Of a stretch of 64,000 nucleotides of DNA, positions 1 through 11,733 are shown piece by piece. A model generated the notes under the pieces. That model was not told where the DNA came from and did no database searches. It saw only the letters and a list, made by a program, of their open reading frames with translations. Position 1 is the first letter of the stretch; each line of letters starts with the position of its first letter. A program made the position numbers and the translations under genes. Origin of the DNA: Allodiplogaster sudhausi (taxonomy: Eukaryota; Nematoda; Chromadorea; Rhabditida; Diplogasteridae); contig CALZFC010000001.1 of assembly GCA_945643635.1 (NCBI GenBank), positions 1,694,001-1,758,000 on the forward strand, in the 5' to 3' direction.

Positions 1-9
1 TCAAATTTT

Positions 10-22
10 CCGTAGAATACGG
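10..22. other. Short inverted repeat, CCGTA-GAA-TACGG
   Basis: Two perfect 5-bp arms are separated by a 3-nt loop, and nearly every full-length monomer repeats the element. Short dyads that can extrude as hairpins or cruciforms have been proposed as a shared feature of centromeric satellites lacking a CENP-B box. Here the structure is visible but the function is untested. Its left arm overlaps the right arm of the inverted repeat spanning the monomer junction, so the two foldings would compete. The shortened monomers at 10.6-12.5 kb lose the left arm. Confidence 0.7.
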
Positions 23-67
23 CTGTAATACTTCCCAGGTTCCTACTTCTATATTAAAGCCGGAACG

Positions 68-80
68 AGCATGGCATGCT
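68..80. other. Near-palindrome AGCATG-G-CATGCT
   Basis: Two perfect 6-bp arms flank a single central base. It includes the hexamer GCATGC and lies near the middle of the monomer. It recurs with 170-bp spacing across the array, and I noticed no change inside it in any copy, including the shortened ones. A protein-binding or cruciform role is possible but not shown. It is too short, and lacks a following T tract, to be called a terminator. Confidence 0.7.
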
Positions 81-145
81 TGATTAAGTAAGAATTTCAT
101 GACCATCGCCTGCCTACACAAGGTCGGCGCATACTTTTTCCAATC

Positions 146-150
146 AACAT
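146..150. other. Hypervariable pentamer (haplotype-defining site)
   Basis: Three linked positions, 146 (G/A), 148 (C/A) and 150 (T/C), define four common forms: GACAT, AACAT, GAAAC and GAAAT. One-base-deleted forms are ACAT (3,676; 5,201; 13,857), GAAC (7,407; 8,421; 10,518) and GAAT (14,536; 57,200; 58,220; 61,616). The G-to-A change at 146 destroys a CpG. Most single-base diversity in the window sits here, which makes it the natural marker for tracing array history. Unit 1 carries AACAT, the core is fixed for GACAT, and both flanks carry the minority forms. Confidence 0.9.
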
Positions 151-159
151 GAATTGTGG

Positions 160-182
160 CGGAAACTGACTCAAATTTTCCG
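160..182. other. Inverted repeat across the monomer junction, CGGAAA-N11-TTTCCG
   Basis: The 6-bp arms lie at monomer positions 160-165 and 7-12 of the next unit, with an 11-bp spacer, so the dyad exists only where two monomers meet. It is therefore a property of the tandem array, not of one unit. The shortened monomers at 8.9-12.5 kb carry a deletion that removes most of this element. Confidence 0.6.
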
Positions 183-680
183 TAGAATACGGCTGTAATA
201 CTTCCCAGGTTCCTACTTCTATATTAAAGCCGGAACGAGCATGGCATGCTTGATTAAGTAAGAATTTCATGACCATCGCCTGCCTACACAAGGTCGGCGC
301 ATACTTTTTCCAATCAACATGAATTGTGGCGGAAACTGACTCAAATTTTCCGTAGAATACGGCTGTAATACTTCCCAGGTTCCTACTTCTATATTAAAGC
401 CGGAACGAGCATGGCATGCTTGATTAAGTAAGAATTTCATGACCATCGCCTGCCTACACAAGGTCGGCGCATACTTTTTCCAATCAACATGAATTGTGGC
501 GGAAACTGACTCAAATTTTCCGTAGAATACGGCTGTAATACTTCCCAGGTTCCTACTTCTATATTAAAGCCGGAACGAGCATGGCATGCTTGATTAAGTA
601 AGAATTTCATGACCATCGCCTGCCTACACAAGGTCGGCGCATACTTTTTCCAATCAACATGAATTGTGGCGGAAACTGAC

Positions 681-2885
681 TCAAATTTTCCGTAGAATAC
701 GGCTGTAATACTTCCCAGGTTCCTACTTCTATATTAAAGCCGGAACGAGCATGGCATGCTTGATTAAGTAAGAATTTCATGACCATCGCCTGCCTACACA
801 AGGTCGGCGCATACTTTTTCCAATCGAAACGAATTGTGGCGGAAACTGACTCAAATTTTCCGTAGAATACGGCTGTAATACTTCCCAGGTTCCTACTTCT
901 ATATTAAAGCCGGAACGAGCATGGCATGCTTGATTAAGTAAGAATTTCATGACCATCGCCTGCCTACACAAGGTCGGCGCATACTTTTTCCAATCAACAT
1001 GAATTGTGGCGGAAACTGACTCAAATTTTCCGTAGAATACGGCTGTAATACTTCCCAGGTTCCTACTTCTATATTAAAGCCGGAACGAGCATGGCATGCT
1101 TGATTAAGTAAGAATTTCATGACCATGCCTGCCTACACAAGGTCGGCGCATACTTTTTCCAATCGACATGAATTGTGGCGGAAACTGACTCAAATTTTCC
1201 GTAGAATACGGCTGTAATACTTCCCAGGTTCCTACTTCTATATTAAAGCCGGAACGAGCATGGCATGCTTGATTAAGTAAGAATTTCATGACCATCGCCT
1301 GCCTACACAAGGTCGGCGCATACTTTTTCCAATCAACATGAATTGTGGCGGAAACTGACTCAAATTTTCCGTAGAATACGGCTGTAATACTTCCAGGTTC
1401 CTACTTCTATATTAAAGCCGGAACGAGCATGGCATGCTTGATTAAGTAAGAATTTCATGACCATCGCCTGCCTACACAAGGTCGGCGCATACTTTTTCCA
1501 ATCGAAACGAATTGTGGCGGAAACTGACTCAAATTTTCCGTAGAATACGGCTGTAATACTTCCCAGGTTCCTACTTCTATATTAAAGCCGGAACGAGCAT
1601 GGCATGCTTGATTAAGTAAGAATTTCATGACCATCGCCTGCCTACACAAGGTCGGCGCATACTTTTTCCAATCAACATGAATTGTGGCGGAAACTGACTC
1701 AAATTTTCCGTAGAATACGGCTGTAATATCCCAGGTTCCTACTTCTATATTAAAGCCGGAACGAGCATGGCATGCTTGATTAAGTAAGAATTTCATGACC
1801 ATGCCTGCCTACACAAGGTCGGCGCATACTTTTTCCAATCGACATGAATTGTGGCGGAAACTGACTCAAATTTTCCGTAGAATACGGCTGTAATACTTCC
1901 CAGGTTCCTACTTCTATATTAAAGCCGGAACGAGCATGGCATGCTTGATTAAGTAAGAATTTCATGACCATCGCCTGCCTACACAAGGTCGGCGCATACT
2001 TTTTCCAATCAACATGAATTGTGGCGGAAACTGACTCAAATTTTCCGTAGAATACGGCTGTAATACTTCCCAGGTTCCTACTTCTATATTAAAGCCGGAA
2101 CGAGCATGGCATGCTTGATTAAGTAAGAATTTCATGACCATCGCCTGCCTACACAAGGTCGGCGCATACTTTTTCCAATCGAAACGAATTGTGGCGGAAA
2201 CTGACTCAAATTTTCCGTAGAATACGGCTGTAATACTTCCCAGGTTCCTACTTCTATATTAAAGCCGGAACGAGCATGGCATGCTTGATTAAGTAAGAAT
2301 TTCATGACCATCGCCTGCCTACACAAGGTCGGCGCATACTTTTTCCAATCAACATGAATTGTGGCGGAAACTGACTCAAATTTTCCGTAGAATACGGCTG
2401 TAATACTTCCCAGGTTCCTACTTCTATATTAAAGCCGGAACGAGCATGGCATGCTTGATTAAGTAAGAATTTCATGACCATCGCCTGCCTACACAAGGTC
2501 GGCGCATACTTTTTCCAATCGACATGAATTGTGGCGGAAACTGACTCAAATTTTCCGTAGAATACGGCTGTAATACTTCCCAGGTTCCTACTTCTATATT
2601 AAAGCCGGAACGAGCATGGCATGCTTGATTAAGTAAGAATTTCATGACCATCGCCTGCCTACACAAGGTCGGCGCATACTTTTTCCAATCAACATGAATT
2701 GTGGCGGAAACTGACTCAAATTTTCCGTAGAATACGGCTGTAATACTTCCCAGGTTCCTACTTCTATATTAAAGCCGGAACGAGCATGGCATGCTTGATT
2801 AAGTAAGAATTTCATGTCCATCGCCTGCCTACACAAGGTCGGCGCATACTTTTTCCAATCGAAACGAATTGTGGCGGAAACTGAC
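681..2885. repeat. Four-monomer higher-order repeat block (E-A-G-A)
   Basis: Thirteen consecutive monomers follow the strict order E-A-G-A-E-A-G-A-E-A-G-A-E at the hypervariable pentamer: three full four-monomer units of about 676-680 bp plus one extra E. The first two G members, at about 1,126 and 1,802, also share the loss of C107 and lie 676 bp apart, which supports duplication of four monomers as a block. The third G member lacks this deletion. The block ends at the rearranged unit beginning at 2,886. Confidence 0.85.
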
Positions 2886-3190
2886 TCAATTTTCCGTAGA
2901 ATACGGCTGTAATACTTCCCAGGTTCCTACTTCTATATTAAAGCCGGAACGAGCATGGCATGCTTGATTAAGTAAGAATTTCATGACCATCGCCTGCCTA
3001 CACAAGGGCGCGCATACTTTTGAAATTACTTCAAAGGGTCCTACTTCGTATATACGGCTGTAAATACTTCTATATTAAACGGAACGAGCATGGCATGCTT
3101 GATTAAGTAAGAATTTCATGAGCCATCGCCTGCCTACACAAGGTCGGCGCATACTTTTTCCAATCAACATGAATTGTGGCGGAAACTGAC
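2886..3190. repeat. Rearranged pair of monomers
   Basis: Two monomer lengths are compressed to 305 bp, 35 bp short. After CACAAGG at about 3,007 the expected sequence is replaced, up to about 3,085, by scrambled pieces: a fragment of 129-138, about 30 bp that I cannot align cleanly (around 3,020-3,050), then TACGGCTG with an extra A in TAAATAC, and a jump to TATATTAA with the CCCAGG region missing. It separates the strict four-monomer block from less ordered repeats. It could be a degraded junction of an old unequal exchange or a local assembly error. Confidence 0.7.
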
Positions 3191-4039
3191 TCAAATTTTC
3201 CGTAGAATACGGCTGTAATACTTCCCAGGTTCCTACTTCTATATTAAAGCCGGAACGAGCATGGCATGCTTGATTAAGTAAGAATTTCATGACCATCGCC
3301 TGCCTACACAAGGTCGGCGCATACTTTTTCCAATCGAAACGAATTGTGGCGGAAACTGACTCAAATTTTCCGTAGAATACGGCTGTAATACTTCCCAGGT
3401 TCCTACTTCTATATTAAAGCCGGAACGAGCATGGCATGCTTGATTAAGTAAGAATTTCATGACCATCGCCTGCCTACACAAGGTCGGCGCATACTTTTTC
3501 CAATCGACATGAATTGTGGCGGAAACTGACTCAAATTTTCCGTAGAATACGGCTGTAATACTTCCCAGGTTCCTACTTCTATATTAAAGCCGGAACGAGC
3601 ATGGCATGCTTGATTAAGTAAGAATTTCATGACCATCGCCTGCCTACACAAGGTCGGCGCATACTTTTTCCAATCACATGAATTGTGGCGGAAACTGACT
3701 CAAATTTTCCGTAGAATACGGCTGTAATACTTCCCAGGTTCCTACTTCTATATTAAAGCCGGAACGAGCATGGCATGCTTGATTAAGTAAGAATTTCATG
3801 ACCATCGCCTGCCTACACAAGGTCGGCGCATACTTTTTCCAATCAACATGAATTGTGGCGGAAACTGACTCAAATTTTCCGTAGAATACGGCTGTAATAC
3901 TTCCCAGGTTCCTACTTCTATATTAAAGCCGGAACGAGCATGGCATGCTTGATTAAGTAAGAATTTCATGACCATCGCCTGCCTACACAAGGTCGGCGCA
4001 TACTTTTTCCAATCAACATGAATTGTGGCGGAAACTGAC

Positions 4040-4886
4040 TCAAATTTTCCGTAGAATACGGCTGTAATACTTCCCAGGTTCCTACTTCTATATTAAAGCC
4101 GGAACGAGCATGGCATGCTTGATTAAGTAAGAATTTCATGACCATCGCCTGCCTACACAAGGTCGGCGCATACTTTTCCAATCGAAACGAATTGTGGCGG
4201 AAACTGACTCAAATTTTCCGTAGAATACGGCTGTAATACTTCCCAGGTTCCTACTTCTATTAAAGCCGGAACGAGCATGGCATGCTTGATTAAGTAAGAA
4301 TTTCATGACCATCGCCTGCCTACACAAGGTCGGCGCATACTTTTTCCAATCAACATGAATTGTGGCGGAAACTGACTCAAATTTTCCGTAGAATACGGCT
4401 GTAATACTTCCCAGGTTCCTACTTCTATATTAAAGCCGGAACGAGCATGGCATGCTTGATTAAGTAAGAATTTCATGACCATCGCCTGCCTACACAAGGT
4501 CGGCGCATACTTTTTCCAATCGACATGAATTGTGGCGGAAACTGACTCAAATTTTCCGTAGAATACGGCTGTAATACTTCCCAGGTTCCTACTTCTATAT
4601 TAAAGCCGGAACGAGCATGGCATGCTTGATTAAGTAAGAATTTCATGACCATCGCCTGCCTACACAAGGTCGGCAGCATACTTTTTCCAATCAACATGAA
4701 TTGTGGCGGAAACTGACTCAAATTTTCCGTAGAATACGGCTGTAATACTTCCAGGTTCCTACTTCTATATTAAAGCCGGAACGAGCATGGCATGCTTGAT
4801 TAAGTAAGAATTTCATGACCATCGCCTGCCTACACAAGGTCGGCGCATACTTTTTCCAATCGAAACGAATTGTGGCGGAAACTGAC
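4040..4886. repeat. Second E-A-G-A-E block
   Basis: Five monomers with the same haplotype order as 681-1,530. The terminal E monomer has the one-C loss in the CCCAGG box (about 4,751), as does the E monomer at about 1,394, which also follows E-A-G-A. The shared marker suggests this block is a partial copy of the first. It differs by having C107 intact in its G member, a 2-bp loss in TATATT near 4,258 and an extra A in GGCAGCAT near 4,675. Confidence 0.65.
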
Positions 4887-7800
4887 TCAATTTTTCCGTA
4901 GAATACGGCTGTAATACTTCCCAGGTTCCTACTTCTATATTAAAGCCGGAACGAGCATGGCATGCTTGATTAAGTAAGAATTTCATGACCATCGCCTGCC
5001 TACACAAGGTCGGCGCATACTTTTTCCAATCGAAACGAATTGTGGCGGAAACTGACTCAAATTTTCCGTAGAATACGGCTGTAATACTTCCCAGGTTCCT
5101 ACTTCTATATTAAAGCCGGAACGAGCATGGCATGCTTGATTAAGTAAGAATTTCATGACCATCGCCTGCCTACACAAGGTCGGCGCATACTTTTTCCAAT
5201 CACATGAATTGTGGCGGAAACTGACTCAAATTTTCCGTAGAATACGGCTGTAATACTTCCAGGTTCCTACTTCTATATTAAAGCCGGAACGAGCATGGCA
5301 TGCTTGATTAAGTAAGAATTTCATGACCATGCCTGCCTACACAAGGTCGGCGCATACTTTTTCCAATCAACATGAATTGTGGCGGAAACTGACTCAAATT
5401 TTCCGTAGAATACGGCTGTAATACTTCCCAGGTTCCTACTTCTATATTAAAGCCGGAACGAGCATGGCATGCTTGATTAAGTAAGAATTTCATGACCATC
5501 GCCTGCCTACACAAGGTCGGCGCATACTTTTTCCAATCAACATGAATTGTGGCGGAAACTGACTCAAATTTTCCGTAGAATACGGCTGTAATACTTCCCA
5601 GGTTCCTACTTCTATATTAAAGCCGGAACGAGCATGGCATGCTTGATTAAGTAAGAATTTCATGACCATCGCCTGCCTACACAAGGTCGGCGCATACTTT
5701 TTCCAATCGAAATGAATTGTGGCGGAAACTGACTCAAATTTTCCGTAGAATACGGCTGTAATACTTCCAGGTTCCTACTTCTATATTAAAGCCGGAACGA
5801 GCATGGCATGCTTGATTAAGTAAGAATTTCATGACCATCGCCTGCCTACACAAGGTCGGCGCATACTTTTTCCAATCAACATGAATTGTGGCGGAAACTG
5901 ACTCAAATTTTCCGTAGAATACGGCTGTAATACTTCCCAGGTTCCTACTTCTATATTAAAGCCGGAACGAGCATGGCATGCTTGATTAAGTAAGAATTTC
6001 ATGACCATGCCTGCCTACACAAGGTCGGCGCATACTTTTTCCAATCGACATGAATTGTGGCGGAAACTGACTCAAATTTTCCGTAGAATACGGCTGTAAT
6101 ACTTCCCAGGTTCCTACTTCTATATTAAAGCCTGAACGAGCATGGCATGCTTGATTAAGTAAGAATTTCATGACCATCGCCTGCCTACACAAGGTCGGCG
6201 CATACTTTTTTTCCAATCAACATGAATTGTGGCGGAAACTGACTCAAATTTTCCGTAGAATACGGCTGTAATACTTCCCAGGTTCCTACTTCTATATTAA
6301 AGCCGGAACGAGCATGGCATGCTTGATTAAGTAAGAATTTCATGACCATCGCCTGCCTACACAAGGTCGGCGCATACTTTTTCCAATCGAAATGAATTGT
6401 GGCGGAAACTGACTCAAATTTTCCGTAGAATACGGCTGTAATACTTCCCAGGTTCCTACTTCTATATTAAAGCCGGAACGAGCATGGCATGCTTGATTAA
6501 GTAAGAATTTCATGACCATCGCCTGCCTACACAAGGTCGGCGCATACTTTTTCCAATCGAAACGAATTGTGGCGGAAACTGACTCAAATTTTCCGTAGAA
6601 TACGGCTGTAATACTTCCCAGGTTCCTACTTCTATATTAAAGCCGGAACGAGCATGGCATGCTTGATTAAGTAAGAATTTCATGACCATCGCCTGCCTAC
6701 ACAAGGTCGGCGCATACTTTTTCCAATCGACATGAATTGTGGCGGAAACTGACTCAAATTTTCCGTAGAATACGGCTGTAATACTTCCCAGGTTCCTACT
6801 TCTATATTAAAGCCGGAACGAGCATGGCATGCTTGATTAAGTAAGAATTTCATGACCATCGCCTGCCTACACAAGGTCGGCGCATACTTTTTCCAATCGA
6901 AATGAATTGTGGCGGAAACTGACTCAAATTTTCCGTAGAATACGGCTGTAATACTTCCAGGTTCCTACTTCTATATTAAAGCCGGAACGAGCATGGCATG
7001 CTTGATTAAGTAAGAATTTCATGACCATCGCCTGCCTACACAAGGTCGGCGCATACTTTTTCCAATCAACATGAATTGTGGCGGAAACTGACTCAAATTT
7101 TTCGTAGAATACGGCTGTAATACTTCCAGGTTCCTACTTCTATATTAAAGCCGGAACGAGCATGGCATGCTTGATTAAGTAAGAATTTCATGACCATCGC
7201 CTGCCTACACAAGGTCGGCGCATACTTTTTCCAATCAACATGAATTGTGGCGGAAACTGACTCAAATTTTCCGTAGAATACGGCTGTAATACTTCCCAGG
7301 TTCCTACTTCTATATTAAAGCCGGAACGAGCATGGCATGCTTGATTAAGTAAGAATTTCATGACCATCGCCTGCCTACACAAGGTCGGCGCATACTTTTT
7401 CCAATCGAACGAATTGTGGCGGAAACTGACTCAAATTTTCCGTAGAATACGGCTGTAATACTTCCCAGGTTCCTACTTCTATATTAAAGCCGGAACGAGC
7501 ATGGCATGCTTGATTAAGTAAGAATTTCATGACCATCGCCTGCCTACACAAGGTCGGCGCATACTTTTTCCAATCGAAATGAATTGTGGCGGAAACTGAC
7601 TCAAATTTTCCGTAGAATACGGCTGTAATACTTCCCAGGTTCCTACTTCTATATTAAAGCCGGAACGAGCATGGCATGCTTGATTAAGTAAGAATTTCAT
7701 GACCATCGCCTGCCTACACAAGGTCGGCGCATACTTTTTCCAATCAACATGAATTGTGGCGGAAACTGACTCAAATTTTCCGTAGAATACGGCTGTAATA

Positions 7801-8784
7801 CTTCCAGGTTCCTACTTCTATATTAAAGCCGGAACGAGCATGGCATGCTTGATTAAGTAAGAATTTCATGACCATCGCCTGCCTACACAAGGTCGGCGCA
7901 TACTTTTTCCAATCGAAACGAATTGTGGCGGAAACTGACTCAATTTTCCGTAGAATACGGCTGTAATACTTCCCAGGTTCCTACTTCTATATTAAAGCCG
8001 GAACGAGCATGGCATGCTTGATTAAGTAAGAATTTCATGACCATCGCCTGCCTACACAAGGTCGGCGCATACTTTTTCCAATCGACATGAATTGTGGCGG
8101 AAACTGACTCAAATTTTCCGTAGAATACGGCTGTAATACTTCCCAGGTTCCTACTTCTATATTAAAGCCGGAACGAGCATGGCATGCTTGATTAAGTAAG
8201 AATTTCATGACCATCGCCTGCCTACACAAGGTCGGCGCATACTTTTTCCAATCAACATGAATTGTGGCGGAAACTGACTCAAATTTTCCGTAGAATACGG
8301 CTGTAATACTTCCCAGGTTCCTACTTCTATATAAAGCCGGAACGAGCATGGCATGCTTGATTAAGTAAGAATTTCATGACCATCCTGCCTACACAAGGTC
8401 GGCGCATACTTTTTCCAATCGAACGAATTGTGGCGGAAACTGACTCAAATTTTCCGTAGAATACGGCTGTAATACTTCCCAGGTTCCTACTTCTATATTA
8501 AAGCCGGAACGAGCATGGCATGCTTGATTAAGTAAGAATTTCATGACCATCGCCTGCCTACACAAGGTCGGCGCATACTTTTTCCAATCGAAACGAATTG
8601 TGGCGGAAACTGACTCAAATTTTCCGTAGAATACGGCTGTAATACTTCCCAGGTTCCTACTTCTATATTAAAGCCGGAACGAGCATGGCATGCTTGATTA
8701 AGTAAGAATTTCATGACCATCGCCTGCCTACACAAGGTCGGCGCATACTTTTTCCAATCGAAATGAATTGTGGCGGAAACTGAC

Positions 8785-9078
8785 TCAAATTTTCCGTAGA
8801 ATACGGCTGTAATACTTCCCAGGTTCCTACTTCTATATTAAAGCGGAACGAGCATGGCATGCTTGATTAAGTAAGAATTTCATGATGCTGACAAATTCGC
8901 CGGCCAACCACAATTGTGGCGGAAATACGGCTGTAATACTTCCCAGGTTCCTACTTCTATATTAAAGCCGGAACGAGCATGGCATGCTTGATTAAGTAAG
9001 AATTTCATGACCATCGCCTGCCTACACAAGGTCGGCGCATACTTTTTCCAATCGAAATGAATTGTGGCGGAAACTGAC
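8785..9078. repeat. Rearranged monomers with about 27 bp of unmatched sequence
   Basis: Two monomer lengths are compressed to 294 bp. After TTTCATGA at about 8,884, positions 8,885-8,911 hold a GC-rich stretch (ATGCTGACAAATTCGC and following bases) that I cannot align to either strand of the monomer. The sequence then resumes as AATTGTGGCGG and jumps to ATACGGCTG, essentially the same position 165-to-17 deletion that marks the shortened monomers downstream. It is the best candidate for non-satellite DNA in the window, but it is very short. Confidence 0.7.
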
Positions 9079-9360
9079 TCAAATTTTCCGTAGAATACGG
9101 CTGTAATACTTCCCAGGTTCCTACTTCTATATTAAAGCCGGAACGAGCATGGCATGCTTGATTAAGTAAGAATTTCATGACCATCGCCTGCCTACACAAG
9201 GTCGGCGCATACTTTCCAATCGAAACGAATTGTGGCGGAAACTGACTCAAATTTTCCGTAGAATACGGCTGTAATACTTCCCAGGTTCCTACTTCTATAT
9301 TAAAGCCGGAACGAGCATGGCATGCTTGATTAAGTAAGAATTTCATGACCATCGCCTGCC

Positions 9361-9374
9361 TACAAAGGCGAAAC
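9361..9374. repeat. Shortened-monomer junction 1 (degenerate)
   Basis: CTGCCTACAAAGGCGAAACG joins the CTGCCTAC stretch to the CGGCTG stretch. It resembles the downstream junctions but has lost about four more bases. The next CCCAGG box reads TACCAGG, as it does after junction 2. Confidence 0.75.
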
Positions 9375-10660
9375 GGCTGTAATACTTACCAGGTTCCTAC
9401 TTCTATATTAAAGCCGGAACGAGCATGGCATGCTTGATTAAGTAAGAATTTCATGACCATCGCCTGCCTACACAAGGTCGGCGCATACTTTTCCAATCGA
9501 AACGAATTGTGGCGGAAACTGACTCAATTTTTCCGTAGAATACGGCTGTAATACTTCCCAGGTTCCTACTTCTATATTAAAGCCGGAACGAGCATGGCAT
9601 GCTTGATTAAGTAAGAATTTCATGACCATCGCCTGCCTACACAAGGTCGGCGCATACTTTTTCCAATCGAAACGAATTGTGGCGGAAACTGACTCAAATT
9701 TTCCGTAGAATACGGCTGTAATACTTCCCAGGTTCCTACTTCTATATTAAAGCCGGAACGAGCATGGCATGCTTGATTAAGTAAGAATTTCATGACCATC
9801 GCCTGCCTACACAAGGTCGGCGCATACTTTTTCCAATCGACATGAATTGTGGCGGAAACTGACTCAAATTTTCCGTAGAATACGGCTGTAATACTTCCCA
9901 GGTTCCTACTTCTATATTAAAGCCGGAACGAGCATGGCATGCTTGATTAAGTAAGAATTTCATGACCATCGCCTGCCTACACAAGGTCGGCGCATACTTT
10001 TTCCAATCAACATGAATTGTGGCGGAAACTGACTCAAATTTTCCGTAGAATACGGCTGTAATACTTCCCAGGTTCCTACTTCTATATTAAAGCCGGAACG
10101 AGCATGGCATGCTTGATTAAGTAAGAATTTCATGACCACGCCTGCCTACACAAGGTCGGCGCATACTTTTTCCAATCGAAATGAATTGTGGCGGAAACTG
10201 ACTCAAATTTTCCGTAGAATACGGCTGTAATACTTCCCAGGTTCCTACTTCTATATTAAAGCCGGAACGAGCATGGCATGCTTGATTAAGTAAGAATTTC
10301 ATGACCATCGCCTGCCTACACAAGGTCGGCGCATACTTTTTCCAATCGAAACGAATTGTGGCGGAAACTGACTCAAATTTTCCGTAGAATACGGCTGTAA
10401 TACTTCCCAGGTTCCTACTTCTATATTAAAGCCGGAACGAGCATGGCATGCTTGATTAAGTAAGAATTTCATGACCATCGCCTGCCTACACAAGGTCGGC
10501 GCATACTTTTTCCAATCGAACGAATTGTGGCGGAAACTGACTCAAATTTTCCGTAGAATACGGCTGTAATACTTCCCAGGTTCCTACTTCTATATTAAAG
10601 CCGGAACGAGCATGGCATGCTTGATTAAGTAAGAATTTCATGACCATCGCCTGCCTACAC

Positions 10661-10672
10661 AAGGGCGGAATA
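10661..10672. repeat. Shortened-monomer junction 2
   Basis: This is the typical form, CACAAGGGCGGAATACGG. The following box reads TACCAGG, shared with junction 1, 1.3 kb upstream. The preceding monomer is of the GAAC deletion type. Confidence 0.85.
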
Positions 10673-11113
10673 CGGCTGTAATACTTACCAGGTTCCTACT
10701 TCTATATTAAAGCCGGAACGAGCATGGCATGCTTGATTAAGTAAGAATTTCATGACCATCGCCTGCCTACACAAGGTCGGCGCATACTTTTTCCAATCGA
10801 AACGAATTGTGGCGGAAACTGACTCAAATTTTCCGTAGAATACGGCTGTAATACTTCCCAGGTTCCTACTTCTATATTAAAGCCGGAACGAGCATGGCAT
10901 GCTTGATTAAGTAAGAATTTCATGACCATCGCCTGCCTACACAAGGTCGGCGCATACTTTTTCCAATCGAAATGAATTGTGGCGGAAACTGACTCAAATT
11001 TTCCGTAGAATACGGCTGTAATACTTCCCAGGTTCCTACTTCTATATTAAAGCCCGAACAAGCATGGCATGCTTGATTTAGTAAGAATTTCATGACTATC
11101 GCCTGCCTACACA

Positions 11114-11125
11114 AGGGCGGAATAC
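11114..11125. repeat. Shortened-monomer junction 3
   Basis: The typical form follows the most diverged full-structure monomer in the window (about 11,050-11,110), which has CCCGAACAAGC for CCGGAACGAGC, GATTTA for GATTAA and GACTAT for GACCAT. It lies about 453 bp after junction 2, that is two monomers plus one shortened unit. Confidence 0.85.
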
Positions 11126-11733
11126 GGCTGTAATACTTCCCAGGTTCCTACTTCTATATTAAAGCCGGAACGAGCATGGCATGCTTGATTAAGTAAGAAT
11201 TTCATGACCATCGCCTGCCTACACAAGGTCGGCGCATACTTTTTCCAATCGACATGAATTGTGGCGGAAACTGACTCAATTTTCCGTAGAATACGGCTGT
11301 AATACTTCCCAGGTTCCTACTTCTATATTAAAGCCGGAACGAGCATGGCATGCTTGATTAAGTAAGAATTTCATGACCATCGCCTGCCTACACAAGGTCG
11401 GCGCATACTTTTTCCAATCGAAACGAATTGTGGCGGAAACTGACTCAAATTTTCCGTAGAATACGGCTGTAATACTTCCCAGGTTCCTACTTCTATATTA
11501 AAGCCGGAACGAGCATGGCATGCTTGATTAAGTAAGAATTTCATGACCATCGCCTGCCTACACAAGGTCGGCGCATACTTTTTCCAATCGAAATGAATTG
11601 TGGCGGAAACTGACTCAAATTTTCCGTAGAATACGGCTGTAATACTTCCCAGGTTCCTACTTCTATATTAAAGCCGGAACGAGCATGGCATGCTTGATTA
11701 AGTAAGAATTTCATGACCATCGCCTGCCTACAC

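Larger units (their letters stand above)
1..170 (+). repeat. Reference monomer (unit 1, haplotype A)
   Basis: This unit defines the numbering used in other entries. It starts at TCAAATTTTC and ends at GGAAACTGAC; the start is arbitrary because no unique flank fixes the phase. Landmarks in order: AT-rich patch 3-9, inverted repeat 10-22, variable CCCAGG box 34-39, TATATTAA patch from about 50, CCGG at 60-63, near-palindrome 68-80, second AT-rich stretch 84-97, GC-rich stretch 107-130, T5 tract 135-139, hypervariable pentamer 146-150, and CGGAAA at 160-165. The core version differs only at 146 (G instead of A) and contains nine CpG sites, at 11, 20, 61, 66, 107, 125, 128, 145 and 160. The array core repeats this sequence without length change for more than 35 kb. 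Confidence 0.95.

Noticed and set aside
10..22. Transcription terminator hairpin
   Set aside because: The stem is only 5 bp and no T tract follows. It recurs in a non-coding array.
36..50. tRNA-like B box (GGTTCCTAC) suggesting a tRNA-derived SINE monomer
   Set aside because: The match stops after GGTTC, there is no A box at a suitable distance, and no cloverleaf can be drawn.
50..58. TATA-like element (TATATTAA) or CCAAT motif at 140-144 as a promoter
   Set aside because: Such short AT-rich or CCAAT words are expected by chance and merely recur because the monomer does. There is no gene downstream.
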